A DNA stretch of 64,000 nt from Rhizobium leguminosarum bv. trifolii WSM2297. Its GTDB lineage: Bacteria > Pseudomonadota > Alphaproteobacteria > Rhizobiales > Rhizobiaceae. Positions 52,830-61,454 of this stretch are shown piece by piece (the first letter of the stretch is position 1; the number at the start of each line of letters is the position of its first letter). The stretch spans positions 4,159,186 to 4,223,185 of the forward strand of contig NZ_JH719395.1 in the NCBI RefSeq assembly GCF_000271845.1, in the 5' to 3' direction. Under the pieces are notes generated by a model. It was not told where the DNA came from. It saw only the letters and a program-made list of their open reading frames with translations, and searched no databases. Position numbers and translations under genes: made by a program.

Positions 52830-53234
52830 ATGAGGAAGACCTACAAGGGAAGCTGCCATTGCGGCAAAGTGCACTACGAAGTGGATATGGACCTCGATGA
52901 GGGCACCGGCCGCTGCAATTGCTCGATCTGCGCCAAGCGGCGTTATTGGGGCGCCAACGTCAAGCCGGAGAATTTCCGGCTGATGTGCGACGCGGCGGAA
53001 ACAGCAGACTACCAGTTCAACACGATGAGCGGGCATCACCGCTTCTGCCGCACCTGCGGTGTGCCGGCCTTCGGCGACGGCTATGTCGAAGCGATTGGCG
53101 GCGCCTATGTCTCGATCAACATCGCCTGCCTCGACGATATTACCCCCGAGGAACTGGCGGCCTTGCCGGTCCGTTATTACGACGGCAGGCATGATGCCTG
53201 GTGGAACGAACCTGAAGTGACGAGTTATCTCTGA
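52830..53234 (+). CDS. GFA family (glutathione-dependent formaldehyde-activating enzyme-like) protein
   Basis: 134 aa from ATG 52830, with GGAGG (52818-52822) at proper distance; upstream in-frame ATGs at 52797 and 52800 are less likely. Zinc-binding Cys pattern: Cys9, Cys11, Cys29, Cys31, Cys34, and the CRTC pair Cys73/Cys76. The name Gfa comes from one member; most act on small thiol adducts or are of unknown role. Divergent from, and probably regulated by, the MarR at 52271-52714. Confidence 0.9.
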   Translation: MRKTYKGSCHCGKVHYEVDMDLDEGTGRCNCSICAKRRYWGANVKPENFRLMCDAAETADYQFNTMSGHHRFCRTCGVPAFGDGYVEAIGGAYVSINIACLDDITPEELAALPVRYYDGRHDAWWNEPEVTSYL

Positions 53235-53235
53235 A

Positions 53236-53275
53236 GCAATTCCAGCAAATCCGCGCAGCGCTTTTGCTGAAATTG
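53236..53275. repeat. Stem-loop repeat with fixed GCAGCG core, copy C
   Basis: GCAATTCCAGCAAAT (53236-53250) and TTTTGCTGAAATTGC (53261-53275) pair with one mismatch, around CCGCGCAGCGC. The core CGCAGCG-CTTTT matches the core of copy A (TGTGCAGCG-GTTTT), while the stems are entirely different but still self-complementary. It begins right after the GFA stop codon, like copy A. Confidence 0.7.
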
Positions 53276-53352
53276 CGCAAACGGAAATGCATCCTTGTCG
53301 GATCGTCGTCCTCCCGTTCGTCCTCGGTCCATAGCGGATAAGGAGAACTGAT

Positions 53353-53796
53353 GTGACAGACGAAGCGAATACCAGGCATGAAGAAGAGGCGGTTATCGCC
53401 ATGCTGATGATGCGGGCCAAGGCGCTGGGGGAAAAGAACGCCGAGGAGGTGCTTTCTTATGAGGCCGAAGATTCCGTCGAGTTTTCCCTGGCGCCGCCGC
53501 TGGTCATAAACGGCAAGGACGAGGCGGGCCTGCGGGCCTGGTTCGACACCTGGCAAGGCCCGATCGGCGGTGAAGTGCGCGATGCCAAGCTGACCCTCGG
53601 CAGGGATGTCGCTTTCTGGAGCGGCCTCACCCGCATGACCGGGACAAAGACCGACGGCGCCGAGGTCGATCTCTGGTTCCGTCAGACCCTCGGCCTCGTC
53701 AAGCAGGAAGGCCGCTGGCTGGTCGCCCACCAGCACGCCTCGGTGCCTTTCGCCATGGATGGCAGCGGCCGCGCGCTGCTGGATCTGAAGCCGTGA
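53353..53796 (+). CDS. NTF2-like (YybH/SnoaL-type) protein
   Basis: 147 aa with GTG start (MTDEANTRHEEEAVIAMLMMRAKALGEKNAEEVLSYEAEDSVEFSLAPP). The cone-shaped alpha+beta NTF2 fold is suggested by the helix pair at the N-terminus and strands SLAPPLVINGKDEAGLRAWFDTWQGPIG, VAFWSGLTRMTGTKTDGAEVDLWFRQTLGLVKQEGRWLVAHQHASVPF. Catalytic role unknown; the pattern fits ketosteroid-isomerase-like or toxin-immunity relatives. It converges with the MFS gene with 15 bases between. Confidence 0.8.
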   Translation: MTDEANTRHEEEAVIAMLMMRAKALGEKNAEEVLSYEAEDSVEFSLAPPLVINGKDEAGLRAWFDTWQGPIGGEVRDAKLTLGRDVAFWSGLTRMTGTKTDGAEVDLWFRQTLGLVKQEGRWLVAHQHASVPFAMDGSGRALLDLKP

Positions 53797-53811
53797 ACAC
53801 TGCCTCCGGTG

Positions 53812-55014
53812 TCAGGCCGCATTCTCCGCCGTCTTCCCCCTGCCGGCGCGGACAGCCATGATCCCAACGCCCATCAACAGCAGGATTGCCGTCGCATAGA
53901 TGTCCGTCGTCAGCGCGTAACCGGCCGATTTCGCCAGGAACCCGGCCAGGATCGCCGGCAGGCTAAAGGCGAGGTAGCTCTGGACGTAGAAGGCGGCAAG
54001 CAGCCCGGCTCGCTCATCCGCCGTGGCGAGCGGCATGATCGTGCCGATCGAGCCGAGGAAATTGGTGCCGAAACCGGCGCCGGTAAAGACGGTGCCGATC
54101 AGCAGCAGCGGCACATTGGCAAGATGCACGCCGGCAACGACCGTCAGAATGCCGAGCGTCTTGGCCGACACGCCGAAACCGAGATTGGCCGATGCCGTCT
54201 TGCTGCGCCTGAGATAGACGGCAATCGCGCCGCTCACCATCAGCGCCGTCACGACAGCACCGCCGGTCAGCGGCGCCCCGCTGCCGGTTGTGCTGGCGAC
54301 CAGCGATGGGACGAGCGAAAGATAGAAACCGGCAAGCGTCCAGTTGGCGATGTTGATCGGCGTCACCAGCGACAGCGGCCGCTTCACCTGCGGCGGAATG
54401 GCGATCCGCGGCATCAGCGAGCCGAGCGCGCCCGGTCGCCTGCCGCCGGTCTCCTGCGTCCGCCAGATGGCGGCCGCCAGCAGCGTGAAGGCAAGCAGCA
54501 GCAGCGCATAGGTCAGATGCATCGGGAAAGGGCCGTATTGGATCAGTGCGCTGGTGCCGACCGCGCCGACCGCCATGCCGCAAAGCGGCGCAATCGAATT
54601 GACGATCTGCCCCTTTGCCCGGTCGACATCGACGAGAGCGGCGCCGAGCGAGGCGCCGGCAATGCCGGTCGCAATACCCTGGACGATCCGCGCCGCAATC
54701 AGCCAGTCCGGGCCGCTGGCTGCGACGAAGAGGCCCATGGCGATGATTTCCAGCACCAGGGCGGAAAAGATCACCGGCTTGCGGCCGAGATGATCCGAGA
54801 GCGAACCGGCGATCAGCAGTGCTGCCAGCAGCGCGAAGGCGTAGACGGCGAAGACCACCGTGATCAGCACCGGTGAGAGCGAGAAATTCTGCTGATAGAT
54901 CCGGTAGAGCGGCGTCGGCGCGGCGGAAGCGCCGAAGAAGGTGGCGAGCGTCAGCGCGTGGAAACCGATCGAGGGGCGCTGCGCATTCTTTGTGGATTTG
55001 GCTGCGGCGACCAT
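53812..55014 (-). CDS. MFS transporter
   Basis: 400 aa, 12 membrane helices. GSLSDHLGRKPVIFSALVLEI is the loop 2-3 signature of the major facilitator superfamily. A typical proton-driven drug exporter layout; substrate unknown. Divergent from a TetR regulator across 131 bases with palindromes, so it is probably the pump that regulator represses. Its C-terminus is 15 bases from the NTF2-like gene's stop. Confidence 0.9.
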   Translation of the reverse strand: MVAAAKSTKNAQRPSIGFHALTLATFFGASAAPTPLYRIYQQNFSLSPVLITVVFAVYAFALLAALLIAGSLSDHLGRKPVIFSALVLEIIAMGLFVAASGPDWLIAARIVQGIATGIAGASLGAALVDVDRAKGQIVNSIAPLCGMAVGAVGTSALIQYGPFPMHLTYALLLLAFTLLAAAIWRTQETGGRRPGALGSLMPRIAIPPQVKRPLSLVTPINIANWTLAGFYLSLVPSLVASTTGSGAPLTGGAVVTALMVSGAIAVYLRRSKTASANLGFGVSAKTLGILTVVAGVHLANVPLLLIGTVFTGAGFGTNFLGSIGTIMPLATADERAGLLAAFYVQSYLAFSLPAILAGFLAKSAGYALTTDIYATAILLLMGVGIMAVRAGRGKTAENAA

Positions 55015-55030
55015 ATATAAGCCCTCTTAA

Positions 55031-55068
55031 AGCTAAGCCGTTGCGTTAGCTCCATGTAGGGCGCCTAC
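55031..55068. promoter_or_regulatory. Two palindromes in the MFS/TetR divergent promoter
   Basis: AGCTAA (55031-55036) and TTAGCT (55046-55051) with 9 bases between, and GTAGG (55056-55060) and CCTAC (55064-55068) with 3 between. They lie between the two start codons (55014 and 55146). Either could be the TetR operator; the first has the dyad length expected of TetR proteins. Confidence 0.55.
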
Positions 55069-55145
55069 CTCGTAAAGGCAAATTATTTGCGTTTATGGTC
55101 CTGTCAAAGATTTTGAACCGTGGGGCGTCAAGGGATGAAAAGTGC

Positions 55146-55703
55146 ATGACGGTAAAAGAGAATCTCCGCCCTGGCGGTAGAAGCGCCCGGGTTCAGGCAT
55201 CGGTGCACAAGGCGGTCCGCGAACTGCTGGCCGAAATGAACCGTGCCGAGGTGACGATCCCGCTGATTGCCGCCAGGGCGGGTGTGACGCCGTCGACCAT
55301 CTATCGCCGCTGGGGCGACCTGCAGGAGCTTCTCGCCGATGTTGCCGTCGAGCGGCTGCGGCCGGATATGCAGCCGATCGATGCCGGCAGCGGCAAGGCC
55401 GATCTTCAGGCCTGGGCCGAGCAATATGCCGAGGAAATGTCCTCCGGGCCGGGCCGCGAGATGGTCCGCGACGTGCTGGCTGCGCAGGCAGGCGTTAATG
55501 CCTGCAAATGCTGCGAATATACCCGCCAGCAGATCGTCGTCATTGCCGAAAGGGCAAAGGCCCGCGGCGAGCTCTTTCCGGAAGTGGATCGCGTCATGGA
55601 CCAGCTCGTCGCGCCGATCATGTACCGCATCCTGTTCGGCGACGTGCCGGATACCGGGCGAGTGCGCGATCTCGTCTCGCGCATCATGACGACGACGGAT
55701 TGA
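55146..55703 (+). CDS. TetR/AcrR family regulator with a Cys cluster
   Basis: 185 aa from MTVKENLRPGGRSARVQASVH (55146); the upstream frame to 55095 does not look coding. HTH: VTIPLIAARAGVTPSTIYRRWGDLQELLADVA (36-67). The ligand domain contains NACKCCEYTRQQ, with Cys120, Cys122 and Cys123, an unusual group that could bind metal or sense thiols. C-terminal block LVAPIMYRILFGDVPDTGRVRDLVSRI belongs to the TetR_C_11 type. Probably represses the divergent MFS gene. Confidence 0.87.
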   Translation: MTVKENLRPGGRSARVQASVHKAVRELLAEMNRAEVTIPLIAARAGVTPSTIYRRWGDLQELLADVAVERLRPDMQPIDAGSGKADLQAWAEQYAEEMSSGPGREMVRDVLAAQAGVNACKCCEYTRQQIVVIAERAKARGELFPEVDRVMDQLVAPIMYRILFGDVPDTGRVRDLVSRIMTTTD

Positions 55704-55712
55704 GCCTGCCTC

Positions 55713-58700
55713 TTACTCTGCAGCCGCGCGCTTGAGGCCGGAAATCTGGGTGATATAGGCGCGCAGTGCTGCCGGCCGCACCGGCTTGTGCTGAACGGCG
55801 ATGCCGTATCGTTCGGCCTCGCTGCGCACTTCAGGCGTGCGGTCGGCGGTGATCAGCAAAGCCGGGATATCGGCGCCGAACTGCCGGCGCAGATGCAGGA
55901 TCGCGGCAATGCCGGTGCCGTCGTCGAGATGATAGTCGGCGATGGCGAGATCCGGCGGCCCGTCACGGCCGTCGCCGGATATCACGTCGGCGAGGCCGTC
56001 GAGCTCTTTGACCTCGCAGCCCCAGCCGCTAAGCAGCAGCCGCATGCCTTCGAGGATCTTCGGCTCGTTGTCGATGCAGAGGATCTTCAGCCCCTTGAGC
56101 GGCTGGCCTGGCCGGTCGGCGGGCGTGACGGCCGCCGCGGCCTCGGCTGGGCGCGAGATGTCGAGCGGCATGGCGATGCGGAATTCCGTACCCCTGCCAT
56201 GTGTCGACTGCAGCTCGACCGGATGGTTGAGCACCCGGGCGATGCGGTCGACGATCGACAGGCCGAGCCCGAGGCCGGAGGCGGTTTTTGCGCCTTCGTC
56301 CAGCCGGGCGAATTCCTTGAACACCGTGCGGAATTTCGACGGCGGAATGCCGATGCCGGAATCGATCACCTGGATGATCACCTGGTTGCCGCGCCGCCGC
56401 GCGCCGACAAGCACCTTGCCGGTGATCGTGTATTTGATGGCGTTGGAAACGAGGTTCTGCACCAGCCGGCGCAGAAGGTTGGGGTCCGAGCGGACCCTGA
56501 GCGATGTCGGCATGACCACCAGCTTCAGCTGTTTTTCGCGGGCGATCGGCGCGAAATCGGTCTCGATCCGCTCCAAGAGCTCGGAGAGCTTGACGGCGGC
56601 AAGCCGCGGCCGCATGGCGCCGGTATCAAGCCTGGATATATCGAGCACGGCGCCGAGAATGGTTTCGACCGATTCCAGCGCCGAATCGATGTTGCGCACG
56701 ATCGGGCTGTTGTCGGATTGCGCCATGCGCTCGACCAGTGCGGAGGAATAGAGCCGGGCGGCATTCAGCGGCTGCAGGATGTCGTGGCCGGCTGCGGCGA
56801 AAAAGCGGGTCTTGCCGATATTCGCCTCGTCGGCGGCGGCGCGCGCCTCGGCGAGCTCGTGGTTGACCCGGGTCAGCTCGGCCGTTCGTTCGGCGACGCG
56901 CTGCTCCAGCGTTTCGTTCGCCTGTTTCAACGCCTGGTCGGCGCTGACGCGCTGGGTGATATCGGTGAAGGTGGCGACGATGCCCTTGTCGGGCATGGCG
57001 TTGGAGCGCACCTCGATAATCCGCTCGCCGCCGCTGAGCACCAGTGCGAAGGGTTTGTCGAGCGTCAGGAAATGCCGCACCGTTTGATTGAGATCGCCGG
57101 GCGCGATGTCGCCGCGCTGGCTGAGCGTGGTGACGATGTCGGCCAGGGGAAAACCGACCTGGCCGGCACTTTCCGGCAGATCCAGCAATTGCCGGAAGCG
57201 CCGGTTCCAGATCGTCAGCCGGTTGGAACTGTCGAACACCGCAATGCCCTGGTCCATCTGCGAAAGCGCGGTCTGCAGCATGTCCTGGTTATATTGCAGC
57301 GCCTCGCTCGCCTGGTCGAGCAGCCAGGCGGTGTCGGAGGAGGCATCTTCGATCTTCTGCAAGATCAGGGACAGCACCAGCCTTGCGGAGGACGAGCCGA
57401 TGGCGCTGCCGAGCAGCTGTTCGCTGAAATGGATCAGCGCCATGTCGGCCGGCTGTTCGTCCTCCAGCTTGCGGCCGGAGCTTTGTTCGTAGGTCGTCAA
57501 CGAGCGCTGCATGCGCTCTTCGCCGAGATAACGCGAGATCGCGGCCTTGAGATCGCCGACGCTGATGCGGGTCTTCCAGCCGCGCGTCGCAAATTGGGAG
57601 CGCGAATGCCGCTTGACGAAGATGCCGGCCTGGATGCGCTCCAGCGGCCTGGCATTGCGGGTAAGCGAGCCGACGATGAAGAAGGCGGTGTTGACCAGCA
57701 GGCTCATGACGGTCGCATTGACCAGCGGATCGGCGTCGGGCGCGGCAAACAGCGTCGTGCCCGGAAAGATGAAACCGAGCACGGCGCTCGCCACATAGGA
57801 ATAATCGGGGCCGCCGAGCGAGGGCAGGAACAGCAGGTAGATCCAGATGACGAAGCCGGAGGTCAGCCCGAGAATCGCGCCGCGCGCATTCGCCCGCCGC
57901 CAGATCAGCCCGCCGAACAGCGCCGGGGCGATCTGCGCGATGGCGGCAAAGGAGAGAAGGCCGATCGAGGCAAGGCCGGCGGTGCTGTCGGTCGAGCGGT
58001 AATAGGCATAGCCGAACAGCAGCACGGCAAAAATGGCGCTGCGGCGGATGTTGAGCAGCGTCTTGGCGAAATTGTCGCGCTGGCCGGCGCGGCCGGCGAG
58101 TTTGCGCCTCAGGAAAATAGGCATGATGATGTCGTTCGACACCATGATCGACAGCGCCACGGAATCGACGATGACCATCGCCGTGGCGGCGGAGAAACCG
58201 CCGATGAAGGTGATCAGCGATACCACGGGCATCTCACCGGCAAGCGGCAGCGACAGCATGTAGAAATCGGCATTGCCGGCGCCGCCGAAGGTCAGCAGCC
58301 CGCCGATCGCCACCGGCAGCACGAAGAGATTGATTGATATGAGGTAGGTGGGAAACAGGAAGCCTGCGAGTTTCAGCTGTTTCGGTGTCCGGTTTTCGAC
58401 GACCGTTACGTGGAATTGCCGCGGCAGCAGGATGATCGCGAAGGCCGACAACAGGATCAGCGTCATCCAGCGGCTGATCGGTGTGTGGTAACTCAGCGCC
58501 GACATGACCAGCTCGTTGTCGACCGTCTTCTGCCAGAGATCGGTCGGGCCATCGAAGAGAAACCAGATAACGCAAACCCCGGCCGTCAGGAAGGCGACGA
58601 GCTTGACCACCGATTCCATCGAGACGGCGAGGATCAGCCCGTCCTGGTGTTCGGTCGCATCGGTATGCCGGGTGCCGAACATGATGGCGAAGCAGGCAAG

Positions 58701-59216
58701 CACCAGCGTTGCGATGAGCGGCAGGTCGAGGAAGTAGAGATTGCCGCTGCCGATGCCGTAATCGGACGGGTTGACCATGGCGCTGACGGTGCTGGAGATC
58801 GCCTTCAGCTGCAGCGCGATATAGGGAATGGTGCCGATCAACGAAATCAGCGCGACGATGGTGGCGACCGTCGGGTTCTTGCCGTAGCGCGCGGCGACGA
58901 AATCGGCAACCGAGGTGAGCTTCTCGGCCTTGGCGAGCTCGATGATCCGGCGAAGCAGCGGCATGCCGAGCGTGAAGACCAGGATGGGGCCGATATAGAT
59001 GCCGGCAAATTCCAGGCCGCGCTGGGCGGCAAGCCCGACGCTGCCGAAATAGGTCCATGAGGTGCAGTAGATCGCCAGGCTCAGTGCGTAGACCACCGGC
59101 CATCCGCCTTCCAGTGCGCCCGGGCTGCGCTTCTTGCGGTCGCCATAGCTTGCCACGGCGAAAAGCAGCAGCAGATAGCCGAAGGCAGACGCGAATATGA
59201 CCCAGCCTGGAAGCAT
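55713..59216 (-). CDS. Transporter-fused hybrid histidine kinase / response regulator
   Basis: 1167 aa. Residues about 1-490 form a sodium:solute-symporter-like (PutP/SLC5) region with about 12-13 membrane helices. Then a STAC-like linker and PAS domain (about 620-740, MLQTALSQMDQGIAVFDSSNRLTIWNRRFRQLL), histidine-phosphotransfer domain with His about 810 (FFAAAGHDILQPLNAARL), ATPase domain (NAIKYTITGKV, DSGIGIPPSKF, GLGLSIVDRIARVL), and a C-terminal receiver with Asp about 1092 (ADYHLDDGTG). This resembles CbrA/NahK-type kinases that couple transport or nutrient sensing to phosphorelay. Partner regulator not identified; the orphan LuxR regulator at 23 kb is one candidate. Confidence 0.92.
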   Translation of the reverse strand: MLPGWVIFASAFGYLLLLFAVASYGDRKKRSPGALEGGWPVVYALSLAIYCTSWTYFGSVGLAAQRGLEFAGIYIGPILVFTLGMPLLRRIIELAKAEKLTSVADFVAARYGKNPTVATIVALISLIGTIPYIALQLKAISSTVSAMVNPSDYGIGSGNLYFLDLPLIATLVLACFAIMFGTRHTDATEHQDGLILAVSMESVVKLVAFLTAGVCVIWFLFDGPTDLWQKTVDNELVMSALSYHTPISRWMTLILLSAFAIILLPRQFHVTVVENRTPKQLKLAGFLFPTYLISINLFVLPVAIGGLLTFGGAGNADFYMLSLPLAGEMPVVSLITFIGGFSAATAMVIVDSVALSIMVSNDIIMPIFLRRKLAGRAGQRDNFAKTLLNIRRSAIFAVLLFGYAYYRSTDSTAGLASIGLLSFAAIAQIAPALFGGLIWRRANARGAILGLTSGFVIWIYLLFLPSLGGPDYSYVASAVLGFIFPGTTLFAAPDADPLVNATVMSLLVNTAFFIVGSLTRNARPLERIQAGIFVKRHSRSQFATRGWKTRISVGDLKAAISRYLGEERMQRSLTTYEQSSGRKLEDEQPADMALIHFSEQLLGSAIGSSSARLVLSLILQKIEDASSDTAWLLDQASEALQYNQDMLQTALSQMDQGIAVFDSSNRLTIWNRRFRQLLDLPESAGQVGFPLADIVTTLSQRGDIAPGDLNQTVRHFLTLDKPFALVLSGGERIIEVRSNAMPDKGIVATFTDITQRVSADQALKQANETLEQRVAERTAELTRVNHELAEARAAADEANIGKTRFFAAAGHDILQPLNAARLYSSALVERMAQSDNSPIVRNIDSALESVETILGAVLDISRLDTGAMRPRLAAVKLSELLERIETDFAPIAREKQLKLVVMPTSLRVRSDPNLLRRLVQNLVSNAIKYTITGKVLVGARRRGNQVIIQVIDSGIGIPPSKFRTVFKEFARLDEGAKTASGLGLGLSIVDRIARVLNHPVELQSTHGRGTEFRIAMPLDISRPAEAAAAVTPADRPGQPLKGLKILCIDNEPKILEGMRLLLSGWGCEVKELDGLADVISGDGRDGPPDLAIADYHLDDGTGIAAILHLRRQFGADIPALLITADRTPEVRSEAERYGIAVQHKPVRPAALRAYITQISGLKRAAAE

Positions 59217-59536
59217 TGACCCTCCGCCGGCGGAAAACCGCCGGGACCTCCCGCAACGTGGGCCAGCTTAAGTCATTTCAGCCGCTTTGAAAATTCCTCG
59301 CCGTCTAGGTCTTAAGTCAAAGGTCGCGGCGCGTACTGCCAAATATTTGCGATTGCCGATTGATGAATTGCAATGACGACGTAGCTACTGCATAATTCCC
59401 TCAAATCGGCATCCATTTAAGAATAAAACATACGGTAATTCAAGCTGTTGCAGTGGCCTTTGGCCGTCTGAAAGATGCGCGGCGCTGTAACAAAATAATG
59501 CATATCCGTGAAATGCATCGAAGGGAGACGCAACCG
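59217..59536. other. 320-bp gap with a rhizobial repeat
   Basis: No gene. It separates the divergent kinase and mscL genes and includes the degenerate repeat at 59389-59490, plus the AT-rich stretch 59340-59400 that may hold promoters for both directions. Confidence 0.55.
59389..59490. repeat. Degenerate two-hairpin rhizobial intergenic repeat
   Basis: TGCATAATTCCC, then CTCAAAT (59400-59406) with ATTTAAG (59415-59421), a middle stretch with ATTCAAGCTGTTGCAG, and TTGCAGTG (59448-59455) with CGCTGTAA (59483-59490). I recall a frequent Rhizobium sequence with exactly this order (TTAAATCGG..., ATTCAAAG, CTACAGCG, GCGCGTCTGAAAAGA, CGCTGTA). Here both stems carry mismatches, so it looks like an old copy. 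Confidence 0.6.
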
Positions 59537-59974
59537 ATGCTCAACGACTTCAAGGCCTTTATCGCCCGCGGCAATGTCATGGATTTGGCAGTCGGCGTCA
59601 TCATCGGCGGCGCCTTCGGCGGCATCGTCAAATCCTTGGTCGACGACCTGATCATGCCGATTGTCGGCGCCATTTTCGGCGGCTTCGATTTTTCGAATTA
59701 CTTCCTGCCGTTATCGTCGGCGGTCAACGCCCCGACGCTTGCCGCCGCCCGCGCACAAGGGGCGGTGTTTGCCTATGGCAGCTTCCTCACCGTTCTCATC
59801 AACTTCCTCATCCTCGCCTGGATCATCTTCCTGATGGTCAGGGGCGTGAACTATCTGCGCCTGCAAGTCGAGCGTCAGGAAAAGGTCGCACCGGAGGAGC
59901 TGCCCGCGCCACCCGCCGACGTCCAGCTCCTGACCGAGATCCGCGACCTGCTGGCAAGCCGCGCGGCCGTCTGA
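59537..59974 (+). CDS. mscL: Large-conductance mechanosensitive channel
   Basis: 145 aa from [49 protein letters not shown] (59537). TM1 about 16-45 with the Gly-rich gate, periplasmic loop with [18 protein letters not shown]2 about 80-105 ([25 protein letters not shown]), and a C-terminal helix bundle. The channel opens under membrane tension and protects against osmotic downshock. GGGAGA before the ATG. Upstream in-frame reading to 59453 crosses the repeat and is not coding. Confidence 0.95.
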   Translation: MLNDFKAFIARGNVMDLAVGVIIGGAFGGIVKSLVDDLIMPIVGAIFGGFDFSNYFLPLSSAVNAPTLAAARAQGAVFAYGSFLTVLINFLILAWIIFLMVRGVNYLRLQVERQEKVAPEELPAPPADVQLLTEIRDLLASRAAV

Positions 59975-60095
59975 CGGGCTTTTGGCCTTGCCGTTGGGCA
60001 AGGCCATATTCATCACCAAAATCGATATGCCATCACTGGATATCATGGGATTTGCCGGCGCAAATCCTCTATGAAGGTGGAAACCGGAGATGTGC

Positions 60096-61262
60096 ATGTC
60101 GATCGTGAAGAGCCTCAGCCCGCGCGCCATGGCGGCGCCAGAAAGCGGGATCGTCGAAGTCGTCAATTATGCCCGCGGCCGTGAAGGCCTGCTGCCGCTT
60201 TGGGTGGGTGAAGGCGACTTGCCGACCCCTGATTTCATCAGCAGGGCGGCGATGGACGCGCTTGCTTCAGGCGAGACCTTCTATACCTGGCAGCGCGGCA
60301 TTCCCGAGCTTCGCCAGGCGCTCTCGGATTATTACGTCAGACATTTCAGCGCCCGGCTTCCGGTCGAGCATTTCTATGTCACCGGCTCCGGCATGCAGGC
60401 GATCCAGATCGCCGTGCAGGCGCTGACTTCGCCGGGTGACGAATTCGTCTATCTCACTCCCGCCTGGCCGAATATCGCCGCCGCGCTCGAGATCGCGGGG
60501 GCGCGCTCCGTCGGCGTCGAGTTGCAGTTCGAAGGCGGTAAATGGACAGTCGATCTCAACCGCCTGGAAGTCGCCATCACCCCGAAGACCAGGGGCATTT
60601 TCGTCAACACGCCGTCGAACCCGACGGGCTGGACAGCGACGAAGAAGGATCTGGGCGATCTTCTGGCGCTGGCCCGTAAACACGATCTCTGGATCATGGC
60701 CGATGAGATCTACGCGCTCTATTATTACCCGGGCGGTCGTGCTCCTTCCTTCCTCGACGTCATGGAGCCGGACGATAAGATCATCTTCGTCAATTCCTTC
60801 TCGAAGAACTGGTCGATGACCGGCTGGCGGGTCGGCTGGATCGTCGCGCCGCCTGAGATGGGCCAGGTGCTCGAAAACCTCATCCAATATTCGACATCGG
60901 GTGTGGCGCAGTTCATGCAGAAAGGCGCCGTCGCAGCCCTCGATCAGGGCGACGATTTCGTGCGCGCCAATATCGCCAAGGCGGCTCGCTCCCGCGATAT
61001 TCTCTGCGATGCGCTTGTCGCCACCAACCGCGTCGAGACGCTGAAGCCGGACGGCGCGCTCTATGCATTCCTGAAGATCGACGGCGTCACCGATAGCCGC
61101 AGCGCTGCGATCGATATCGTCGACAAGACGGCCGTCGGTCTTGCCCCGGGGGCCGCTTTCGGCGCCGGCGGCGAACTCTTCCTGCGCGCCTGTTTTCTGC
61201 GCGACCCCGCCCAGGTGGCGATCGCCGCGGAGCGCCTTTGCGACTATATCCTCAAGCGCTAA
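60096..61262 (+). CDS. PLP-dependent aminotransferase, class I/II
   Basis: 388 aa from MSIVKSLSPRAMAAPESGIVEVVNYARGREGLLPLWVGEGDLPTPDFI. Fold type I aminotransferase: Lys237 in NSFSKNWSMTGWRVGWIV, the PLP-binding Asn in NTPSNPTGWT and Asp/Tyr in MADEIYALYYY. Aspartate aminotransferase-like subgroup; exact amino donor unknown. An alternative in-frame ATG lies at 60090 (MCMSI). Stands between mscL and galE, both in the same direction, with a 121-base leader. Confidence 0.9.
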   Translation: MSIVKSLSPRAMAAPESGIVEVVNYARGREGLLPLWVGEGDLPTPDFISRAAMDALASGETFYTWQRGIPELRQALSDYYVRHFSARLPVEHFYVTGSGMQAIQIAVQALTSPGDEFVYLTPAWPNIAAALEIAGARSVGVELQFEGGKWTVDLNRLEVAITPKTRGIFVNTPSNPTGWTATKKDLGDLLALARKHDLWIMADEIYALYYYPGGRAPSFLDVMEPDDKIIFVNSFSKNWSMTGWRVGWIVAPPEMGQVLENLIQYSTSGVAQFMQKGAVAALDQGDDFVRANIAKAARSRDILCDALVATNRVETLKPDGALYAFLKIDGVTDSRSAAIDIVDKTAVGLAPGAAFGAGGELFLRACFLRDPAQVAIAAERLCDYILKR

Positions 61263-61454
61263 GAAGTGGCTCTGCCGGTCGTTTTTGTGCCGGAATCGCC
61301 CGATCGATAAAACTGGAGCAAAGCCTGAAATCGGCCTCTAACCACAAGTCCAAACTTACCGGTTCAAAGGCCCCCGAACGGCCATTCGATAAGAAAATTG
61401 GAAAGAAAAACCGGGCCTGATGCCCCTGCTATAAAACAAAGCAGGGACGGGGAC

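Noticed and set aside
55788..58337. 849-codon open frame opposite the hybrid kinase
   Set aside because: Same antisense effect; kinase motifs on the minus strand are decisive.
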